Below are positions 1 to 6,558 of a stretch of DNA of 64,000 nucleotides, piece by piece. A program made the translations under genes and the position numbers. Numbering within the stretch: position 1 is the stretch's first letter; the number at the start of each line of letters is the position of its first letter. The notes under the pieces are model-generated. The model was given only the letters and a program-made list of their open reading frames with translations, was not told the DNA's origin and made no database searches. Source of the stretch: Empedobacter tilapiae (GTDB lineage Bacteria > Bacteroidota > Bacteroidia > Flavobacteriales > Weeksellaceae); assembly GCF_004785645.1 (NCBI RefSeq), contig NZ_SRPE01000005.1:1-64000 (forward strand), written 5' to 3'.

Positions 1-549
1 TATTTCTAAACTCGCAAATTTTATTTTAAATAAATTTTTGTCGCTATATAAGCCCTTATGTCAACTACAATACTACTCGTCTTTCGTATTGGGATTGCAA
101 ATATACGGTTGGATTATTCGTTTTTCCAAACATACTTTACATTTATTTTACATTATTTCCTTAAGTGATTGGTACAACGTAAAATATTTTTTGAAAGTTT
201 TATCAAATAACTAACTTTTCAATACAAAAACACCTGTTCAATCTAGTAAATGGATACTTTGTGGTTGTAAAATAAAGAAGAGTTGTAGCCAAAGTGGAAA
301 CAATTTTAACGCTCATTACGCCGAATTGACTCTCGACTTTTCAGCAAGGATAATTTTGATATCATTTATTATAAGATAAAATAGTTTCTTTTTATAAAAA
401 TATATTTTAATTATTCTTTAGATTCAATACGGAAATGGGGGCAGCATGACTAAATGATATATAATTTTTACTACAAGGAATGATTAGATAGTGATGGTTT
501 GCTGAATTAAGCAAAGCAGCAGCGAATACTCTGTGGTTATAAAATCAGG
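1..549. other. Non-coding left flank
   Basis: No ORF with codon structure typical of this genome was found on either strand. The stretch holds a minus-strand promoter candidate (98-130) that would transcribe something lying off the left edge. It also holds two imperfect copies of a 26-base motif (251-276 and 526-551, sharing the core TGTGGTTRTAAAAT), and the region is otherwise AT-rich. The repeat pair resembles the short dispersed intergenic sequences common in Bacteroidota genomes. I see no tRNA or rRNA in it. Confidence 0.5.
98..130 (-). promoter_or_regulatory. Bacteroidota-type promoter reading off the left edge
   Basis: On the minus strand the -7 box TATATTTG lies at 105-98 and is followed by C. 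A TTTG -33 box lies at 130-127, 21 bases upstream. This matches the TTTG/TANNTTTG pattern of Bacteroidota primary sigma factors. The extended TTTGC form is shared with the ribosomal promoters in this window. No start codon follows before the window ends, so the target is unknown: a gene with a long leader or a stable RNA. Confidence 0.45.
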
Positions 550-576
550 AAAAATTCTCGCGAATCGAGAATTCTT
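550..576 (-). terminator. Rho-independent terminator after the YihY-family gene
   Basis: A perfect 8-bp stem (553-560 with 566-573) encloses a 5-base loop and is followed on the minus strand by a short T run. It sits about 20 bases beyond the stop codon of the minus-strand gene ending at 594. Confidence 0.7.
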
Positions 577-593
577 TATTCAAAAATAAATCA

Positions 594-1535
594 TTAATCG
601 ATACTTTCGTAATCGTGTTTTTCTGCAATATGATCAATAAAAGATACTTTTCTGAGCTTCGCATTTCTTTTTGGAATAATAGGGTAACCTTTAGCTTCGG
701 CAAATACTTTTGTGAATTTTGCGCCGAAATATAGAATTGTTGCAACATAATAAATCCACAACAAAAGAATAACCAACGAACCTGCCGACCCAAAAATGGT
801 AGAATATTTTGAGTTTGCTATATAAATACCAATCAAATATTTTGCAATAAAGAATAGAATCGCAGTAAAAACCGCTCCAACAAAAGCTGGCTTTGATTTG
901 ATACGTGCATCAGGAAGAATTTTGAAGAGAATATAAAATATCAAAATCGAGATTGAAATACTCAATGTATTATTAAGTAGGATCACTGTGGTCTTTGTCA
1001 TAATGGTATCGAGTTCGAAAAGACTGAAAATTTCTTCACCAAATGAAACCAAAACACTGTTGAGAATTACCGTTGCGATAAGTACAATTCCAAGCGATAG
1101 AATAATAAGAAACGAAAGCCCTCTGTTGATTACAAATTTTAACCACGCTCTTCTCGGAACTGCCTCGACACGCCAAATGAGATTGAGACTATCTTGCATA
1201 TCGGTGAACATTGTTGTGGAACCAAAAATCAAAATTCCAATACCTATATATAAAGCAAGCGAACTATCTCCTGAAATGGTAGAATTTGTGACAAAATTTT
1301 GTACAGCTAAAGCGACATCTGGACCAACAATATTTTTAAGCTCATAAAACATTCGGTTTTCGATAGCATCTTTCTTAAAGAATAAACTTGCACTGGAAAT
1401 TACAATCAGAATTAATGGAGAAAGTGAAAACAATGCGTAATACGTTAACGAAGCACTCAATTTCATAATTCGGTCTTCACCAAATTCAACAATTGTCTGT
1501 TTTAAAATATTAAAGTAGAATTTTAGTTGCTTCAT
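594..1535 (-). CDS. YihY/virulence factor BrkB family inner-membrane protein
   Basis: A 313-residue integral membrane protein with about six hydrophobic segments. The N-terminal region (around residues 22-50) has the family's LSASLTYYALFSLSPL signature. A TMFTDMQDSLNLIW segment near residue 107 and a GSLVILLLWIYY segment near residue 260 are also typical. The family was once mislabelled ribonuclease BN; its molecular function is not established, and transport or envelope roles are only suggested. The gene stands alone: its own terminator lies downstream, and the pyruvate dehydrogenase operon upstream ends in a strong terminator. The tail after residue 285 is polar and probably cytoplasmic. 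The start is the ATG beginning MKQLKFYF, the only reasonable one before the first membrane segment. Confidence 0.9.
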   Translation of the reverse strand: MKQLKFYFNILKQTIVEFGEDRIMKLSASLTYYALFSLSPLILIVISSASLFFKKDAIENRMFYELKNIVGPDVALAVQNFVTNSTISGDSSLALYIGIGILIFGSTTMFTDMQDSLNLIWRVEAVPRRAWLKFVINRGLSFLIILSLGIVLIATVILNSVLVSFGEEIFSLFELDTIMTKTTVILLNNTLSISISILIFYILFKILPDARIKSKPAFVGAVFTAILFFIAKYLIGIYIANSKYSTIFGSAGSLVILLLWIYYVATILYFGAKFTKVFAEAKGYPIIPKRNAKLRKVSFIDHIAEKHDYESID

Positions 1536-1581
1536 TAAATTGGTTTAGAGATTAAAGATACAAATTCATAAAATCTATAAC

Positions 1582-1611
1582 AAAAAAAAGACCATTCGAT
1601 GAATGGTCTTT
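1582..1611 (-). terminator. Strong terminator of the cdd-pdhA-pdhC operon
   Basis: An 11-bp perfect stem (1587-1597 with 1601-1611) has a 3-base loop. On the minus strand it is followed by a run of eight T residues. It lies 23 bases past the pdhC stop codon. Confidence 0.85.
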
Positions 1612-1634
1612 AAAAATATATCTTAAATCTTAGC

Positions 1635-3236
1635 TTACACTAACATTGTAACAGGATTTTCGATGTACATTCTTAATGTTTGTAAGAATTGTGCACCTGT
1701 TGCTCCGTCTACTGTTCTGTGATCACAAGCTAAAGACAATTTCATTGTGTTACCAACTACAATTTGTCCGTCTTTTACAACTGGTTTTTGAATAATTGCA
1801 CCAACTGATAAGATACAAGAGTTTGGTTGATTGATAATCGATGTGAATGATTCGATTCCAAACATTCCTAAGTTAGAAACTGAGAAAGTAGATTTATCCA
1901 TTTCGTCAGCTTTTAATTTACGATCTCTTGCACGACCTGCATAATCTTTAACCTCAGCAGAAATTTGAGCAAATGATTTTTGATCTGTATTTTTAACTAC
2001 AGGAACCAATAAACCATCTTCTACAGCTACTGCAACACCGATATTGATATCTCCGTGTTGAATAATTTCTGCATCTGTCCAAGTAGAATTTACAGCTGGA
2101 TGTTTGCGCAACGCCATTGCACACGCTTTAACAACCATATCGTTGAACGAAATTTTAGTATCTGGAACAGAGTTTAATTGTTTACGCGCTTCGATTGCGT
2201 TATCCATATCCAACTCAACATTTAAATAATAATGAGGAGCAGTAAATTTAGATTCAGCCAAACGTTTTGCGATAACTTTTCTCATTTGAGAATTTGGAAT
2301 CACTTTATCTTCTCCAGAAACAAAAGTTTGAGCAGGTTTAACTGATTCAGATTTTGCTTCCGCTTTTGGTTGAGCAGATGGTTGATAATTTTCGATATCT
2401 TTTTTCACGATACGTCCGTTATCACCAGAACCTTTAACCTCAGCTAAATCAATTCCTTTATCTTTTGCAATTGTTTTTGCTAAAGGCGATACAAAAATAC
2501 GATCAGAAGAAGTTTCTTCAACCTTATTATTTACATCTAATTGAACAACTACTGGTTTTTCGTCATCAACAACTTCTGTAGAAGCTACTGAAACAGCAAC
2601 TTTACCTCCGTTTGCTACAATTGCAGAAACATCAGTACCAGCTTCACCAATAATTGCCAAAACGGTGTCTACTGGAGCAGGCTCGTTCACTTTAGCTCCT
2701 TGATATAATAAAACACCATCAAATTCTGATTCGAATTCTTGAACAGCTTTATCTGTTTCAATTTCTGCTAAAATATCACCTTCCGCAACTTGATCTCCAA
2801 CATTTTTGTGCCAAACAACTACAGTCCCTTCTTCCATTGTATCAGAAAGACGAGGCATTGTAATTACTTCCACATTTGCAGGAATTTCTGAAGCAGGTTT
2901 TGCTTCTTCTGTTTTTGTTTCGCTGGGAGTTGATTTTTCTTCTTTCACTTCAGTAGTTGCTTTTGCTCCACCTCCGATTAAACCTGAAATATCTTCTCCC
3001 TCATTTCCGATGATTGCTAAAATTTCATCAACATTTGTTGATACACCTTCTGCAACACCTTGATATAATAATACTCCGTCAAATTCTGATTCGAATTCTT
3101 GGATTGCTTTATCTGTTTCGATTTCTGCTAAGATATCACCCTCAGCAATTTTATCTCCTACATTTTTGTGCCATTTTACAACAGTTCCTTCTTCCATTGT
3201 ATCGCTTAAGCGAGGCATTGTAATAATTTCTGCCAT
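1635..3236 (-). CDS. pdhC: Pyruvate dehydrogenase E2, dihydrolipoamide acetyltransferase
   Basis: This is the E2 core of the pyruvate dehydrogenase complex, which moves the acetyl group from E1 to CoA. The 533 residues contain two lipoyl domains with ETDKA motifs; the lipoylated lysines are K43 and K163. An alanine/proline/glutamate-rich linker follows, then a peripheral-subunit-binding domain (about 247-283). The catalytic acetyltransferase domain ends with DHRTVDG (His506, Asp510). The two lipoyl domains are nearly identical over about 45 residues, so the DNA has an internal direct repeat 360 bases apart. It lies 5 bases downstream of pdhA and is surely co-transcribed. The E1 beta gene is not in this window. 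Two lipoyl domains is a usual number in Bacteroidota. Confidence 0.97.
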   Translation of the reverse strand: MAEIITMPRLSDTMEEGTVVKWHKNVGDKIAEGDILAEIETDKAIQEFESEFDGVLLYQGVAEGVSTNVDEILAIIGNEGEDISGLIGGGAKATTEVKEEKSTPSETKTEEAKPASEIPANVEVITMPRLSDTMEEGTVVVWHKNVGDQVAEGDILAEIETDKAVQEFESEFDGVLLYQGAKVNEPAPVDTVLAIIGEAGTDVSAIVANGGKVAVSVASTEVVDDEKPVVVQLDVNNKVEETSSDRIFVSPLAKTIAKDKGIDLAEVKGSGDNGRIVKKDIENYQPSAQPKAEAKSESVKPAQTFVSGEDKVIPNSQMRKVIAKRLAESKFTAPHYYLNVELDMDNAIEARKQLNSVPDTKISFNDMVVKACAMALRKHPAVNSTWTDAEIIQHGDINIGVAVAVEDGLLVPVVKNTDQKSFAQISAEVKDYAGRARDRKLKADEMDKSTFSVSNLGMFGIESFTSIINQPNSCILSVGAIIQKPVVKDGQIVVGNTMKLSLACDHRTVDGATGAQFLQTLRMYIENPVTMLV

Positions 3237-3241
3237 GGTTT

Positions 3242-4243
3242 TTAGTTGTTTTCGATTTTATCTAAGAATGGATAATTTGGTTCGGAATAATTATATTTAT
3301 ATAAAATTTCTTCGTCTGGAAATGGAGAGTTTTCAGCAAAATCTACACACTCTTCAACTTTCAATTTCATATCTTCTACAATTGCATCTAATTGTTCTCT
3401 AGTAGCCCAGTTATTTACTAAAATATGATTCTCTACGTTCAAGATAGGATCTTCTTGTTTGTATTCTTCTACCTCTTCTTTTGTACGATAAGGCTCTGCA
3501 TCAGACATTGAATGCCCTCTATATCTATATGTACGCACATCTAAGAAAGTTGGTCCATCACCACGACGAGCACGTTCGATAGCTTCATAAGCAGCTTCCG
3601 CCACCTTTACAGGATCCATCCCATCTACAGGCATACAAGGCATTTCATAACCTAAACCTAATTTCCAAACATCTTCATGATTTGCAGTACGAGAAACAGA
3701 AGTTCCCATAGCATATTGATTATTCTCACAGACAAAAACAACTGGTAATTTCCAATTCATTGCCATATTAAAAGTTTCATGTAATGTTCCCTGACGAGTA
3801 GCTCCATCTCCCATCAAACAAATAGTTACATGATCTTTATCGTTATACTTATCACCAAAAGCCATACCTGCACCTAAAGGAATTTGACCTCCTACAATAC
3901 CATGACCTCCGTAAAAACCATGCTCTTTACTAAAAAAGTGCATAGATCCTCCTAAACCATGTGAAGTACCATCTGTTTTACCTGTTATTTCCGCCATTAA
4001 TCTTCTTGGATCTTCCCCTAATGCTATAGGCCAAACATGACAACGATAAGCTGTAATGACTTTATCACCTGATTTCATAGCATGCAAAAAACCAGCAGGT
4101 AAAGCTTCTTGACCATTATATAAATGTAAGAAACCTCTAATTTTTTGTTTTAAATATAATGAACGACACTTATCTTCAAAGCGGCGCCAAAAAGTCATAT
4201 CACGATACCATTGTAGGTACGTTTCTTGAGTTAATTTTTCCAT
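3242..4243 (-). CDS. pdhA: Pyruvate dehydrogenase E1 component, alpha subunit
   Basis: The thiamine-diphosphate-dependent alpha subunit of heterotetrameric E1, which decarboxylates pyruvate and acetylates the E2 lipoyl arm. The 333 residues carry the ThDP motif from GDG (145-147) to NN (174-175). They also carry the conserved YRYRGHSMSD loop near residue 240 that contacts cofactor and lipoyl domain. The length is normal for the alpha2-beta2 class. The gene has its own near-perfect promoter (4264-4294), so pdhA-pdhC can be expressed without cdd. The partner beta subunit must be encoded elsewhere. Confidence 0.97.
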   Translation of the reverse strand: MEKLTQETYLQWYRDMTFWRRFEDKCRSLYLKQKIRGFLHLYNGQEALPAGFLHAMKSGDKVITAYRCHVWPIALGEDPRRLMAEITGKTDGTSHGLGGSMHFFSKEHGFYGGHGIVGGQIPLGAGMAFGDKYNDKDHVTICLMGDGATRQGTLHETFNMAMNWKLPVVFVCENNQYAMGTSVSRTANHEDVWKLGLGYEMPCMPVDGMDPVKVAEAAYEAIERARRGDGPTFLDVRTYRYRGHSMSDAEPYRTKEEVEEYKQEDPILNVENHILVNNWATREQLDAIVEDMKLKVEECVDFAENSPFPDEEILYKYNYSEPNYPFLDKIENN

Positions 4244-4263
4244 AATTGCACAATTCCGTTGAA

Positions 4264-4294
4264 CAAATTTAAACTAATCTATTTAGTGTACAAA
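4264..4294 (-). promoter_or_regulatory. Promoter of pdhA-pdhC
   Basis: Minus-strand TAAATTTG (4271-4264) and TTTG (4294-4291) are separated by exactly 19 bases, a full match to the Bacteroidota consensus. The predicted start is roughly 14-17 bases upstream of the pdhA ATG. It sits in the short cdd-pdhA gap. Confidence 0.75.
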
Positions 4295-4298
4295 ATTG

Positions 4299-4772
4299 CT
4301 ACCCTAAAAATTCGTCTGTAAAGTGTAATGGAAGTAAATCTTTAGCAGAATTCAAAACAAAAACCTCTCCCTCATTTCCTGATAAAATAATCTCTATATC
4401 CTGCCCTTGTTTCTTCTCCATCTCTAAAATATATTGACGACACATTCCACATGGAGGCAACGGATAATTAACATTTGGTGTAGAAACAGCCAATTTTTCA
4501 ATTTTAATATTTGGGAAGTTTGCATTTACATAAGCCAATAAACCTCTTTCGGCACAAGTTCCGACTGGGTAGGAAGCATTTTCTTGATTTGAACTCGAAA
4601 AAATTTCTCCATTTTCTAATTGAACAGATGCTCCAACATTGAAATTAGAATAAGGCGCATATGCATTCAACGAAATATCATAAGCTTCTTCTACTACTTT
4701 TTTTTGTTCTGCTGCAAGCTCAGATTTACTCTCGAATCGTTCAAATTCAAAAGAATATTTTTCTTTTTTCAT
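4299..4772 (-). CDS. cdd: Cytidine deaminase
   Basis: A zinc-dependent homotetrameric-type cytidine/deoxycytidine deaminase of the pyrimidine salvage pathway. The 157 residues include the substrate-binding NVGA segment (45-48), CAE (73-75, zinc ligand Cys73 and proton-shuttling Glu75) and PCGMC (zinc ligands Cys108 and Cys111). The N-terminal 25 residues are longer than in the minimal ~130-residue enzyme, which is common in Flavobacteriia. It lies 55 bases upstream of pdhA on the same strand. From memory, cdd next to pdhA is a common arrangement in Flavobacteriia. Confidence 0.95.
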   Translation of the reverse strand: MKKEKYSFEFERFESKSELAAEQKKVVEEAYDISLNAYAPYSNFNVGASVQLENGEIFSSSNQENASYPVGTCAERGLLAYVNANFPNIKIEKLAVSTPNVNYPLPPCGMCRQYILEMEKKQGQDIEIILSGNEGEVFVLNSAKDLLPLHFTDEFLG

Positions 4773-4780
4773 ATAGAATC

Positions 4781-4794
4781 CACACCAAAGTGTG
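4781..4794. repeat. Small hairpin in the cdd/comM divergent spacer
   Basis: CACAC and GTGTG flank a CAAA tetraloop 9 bases upstream of the cdd start codon. It lies in the cdd 5' leader and could affect translation initiation, or be chance. No further evidence. Confidence 0.25.
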
Positions 4795-4879
4795 TTATTT
4801 AATTAATTATTAAATACTTAAATCCTTTCAGCTATTTTATTCAATAGAAAAAGGAAGTAAATTTATAAAAAAATATTTT

Positions 4880-6406
4880 ATGTTGGTAAAAATTTTTGCA
4901 AGTGCTATTTTCGGAGTTTCCGCACAAACCATTATTGTGGAAGTTAATATTGATCAAGGTGTCGGTTATCATTTAGTTGGTTTGCCTGATAGCGCAATAA
5001 AAGAAAGTAATTTTAGAATAAATGCTGCACTAAAAAATTCTGATTTGAAATTACCTGGTAAAAAAATCACAATTAATATGGCGCCAGCAGATTTACAAAA
5101 AGAAGGTTCTGCCTATGATTTACCTATCGCAATTGGAATTTTAGCAGCTTCGGAACAAGTAAATTCTGAACAACTCAATAAATATATAATGATGGGCGAA
5201 TTATCACTCGATGGTTCACTTCGTCCTATAAAAGGTGCCTTGCCGATTGCAATACAAGCAAAAGAAGAAGGTTTCGAAGGAATTATTTTACCCAAACAAA
5301 ACGCAGACGAAGCAGCGGTTGTAGAAGGAATAGTTGTTTTTTCGGTTGATAACATCAGAGAAGTTGTTGATTATTTTAACGGAGATATTATTTTGCAACC
5401 TCATCAAGTCAATTTAGATGATTATTTTTTTAGTGAAATGAATAATTATCCTTTCGATTTTGCAGATGTAAAAGGTCAAGAAAATGTAAAACGTGCGATG
5501 GAAATCGCAGCGGCTGGCGGTCATAACATTATTTTGATTGGTCCTCCAGGAAGTGGAAAAACAATGTTAGCCAAACGAATTGCTTCTATTCTTCCTAAAA
5601 TGACTGTTCAAGAAGCGCTCGAAACAACAAAAATTCATAGCGTTGCTGGAAAATTATCTAACAAATCACTCATTGTAAGTCGTCCTTATTCTAGTCCGCA
5701 TCATTCTATTTCTGACGTGGCCTTAGTCGGCGGCGGTTCTTATCCACAACCTGGCGAAATTTCTTTGGCACATAATGGTGTTTTATTTTTGGATGAATTA
5801 CCCGAATTTAAGCGCACTGTTTTAGAAGTTATGCGTCAACCTTTGGAAGATCGAGAAGTCACAATTTCGAGGGCGAAATTCACCGTGAATTATCCTGCGA
5901 GTTTTATGTTAGTAGCTTCTATGAATCCAAGTCCGAGTGGTTATTTTATGGATGATCCAAACAACACTTCCTCTTTAGCAGAAATGCAACGTTATATGAA
6001 TAAAATTTCTGGACCACTTTTGGATCGAATTGATTTACATATCGAAGTGAATCCTGTTCCATTTGATGATTTGTCGCAAGAACGTCGTGGCGAAAAAAGT
6101 GCTGTGATTCGTGAACGTGTGATTAATGCACGAAATATTCAGACCAAACGATTTGAAAACACAAAAGTTCATTATAACTCGCAAATGGGACCAAAAGAGT
6201 TGGACGCTTTTTGTGATTTAGATGATCATTCGAAGAATTTAATAAAAGTTGTCATGGAAAAATTAAATCTTTCTGCGCGTGCATATGACCGAATTATTAG
6301 GGTCGGACGAACAATTGCTGATTTAGATAATTCTGAAACTATTCTTTCGAAACATATTAGTGAAGCGATTCAGTACAGAAGTTTGGATCGAAATCAGTGG
6401 ATGTAA
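4880..6406 (+). CDS. comM: YifB/ComM-family Mg-chelatase-like AAA+ ATPase
   Basis: A 508-residue cytoplasmic AAA+ ATPase. The N-terminal ChlI-type (Lon-like fold) domain covers about residues 1-170. An AAA domain follows with Walker A GPPGSGKT near residue 227 and Walker B VLFLDELPE near residue 302. A C-terminal helical Mg-chelatase domain follows. In naturally competent bacteria ComM is a helicase that promotes branch migration while incoming DNA is integrated; the role in a Flavobacteriia host is inferred. It is transcribed away from cdd and converges on the VIT-domain gene, sharing the hairpin at 6528-6547. The length is normal for the family. Confidence 0.93.
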   Translation: MLVKIFASAIFGVSAQTIIVEVNIDQGVGYHLVGLPDSAIKESNFRINAALKNSDLKLPGKKITINMAPADLQKEGSAYDLPIAIGILAASEQVNSEQLNKYIMMGELSLDGSLRPIKGALPIAIQAKEEGFEGIILPKQNADEAAVVEGIVVFSVDNIREVVDYFNGDIILQPHQVNLDDYFFSEMNNYPFDFADVKGQENVKRAMEIAAAGGHNIILIGPPGSGKTMLAKRIASILPKMTVQEALETTKIHSVAGKLSNKSLIVSRPYSSPHHSISDVALVGGGSYPQPGEISLAHNGVLFLDELPEFKRTVLEVMRQPLEDREVTISRAKFTVNYPASFMLVASMNPSPSGYFMDDPNNTSSLAEMQRYMNKISGPLLDRIDLHIEVNPVPFDDLSQERRGEKSAVIRERVINARNIQTKRFENTKVHYNSQMGPKELDAFCDLDDHSKNLIKVVMEKLNLSARAYDRIIRVGRTIADLDNSETILSKHISEAIQYRSLDRNQWM

Positions 6407-6520
6407 TTGTTGTAAAATGTAGTATGTATTAAGTAAAATGTATAATTAAATACGTCTCCTTTTGAATTATCGGAGTTGAACAAAGTTAAGAAGAGAAGTT
6501 GAAATAAATACAGCTTGACA

Positions 6521-6550
6521 AAAAAAAGGAATCTCTTTCAAGATTCCTTT
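6521..6550. terminator. Terminator between comM and the VIT-domain gene
   Basis: A perfect 7-bp stem (6528-6534 with 6541-6547) has a 6-base loop. The minus-strand side has a run of about eight T residues; the plus-strand side has only a short T run. It is chiefly the terminator of the minus-strand gene and may also stop comM transcripts. Confidence 0.75.
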
Positions 6551-6558
6551 TCCATTTA

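Noticed and set aside
1-549. Possible stable RNA gene in the left flank
   Set aside because: No cloverleaf or rRNA-like segment could be found; only a promoter reading off the edge is supported.
988-1347. 119-residue plus-strand ORF
   Set aside because: Antisense shadow of the YihY-family gene; no start context, odd composition, no family resemblance.
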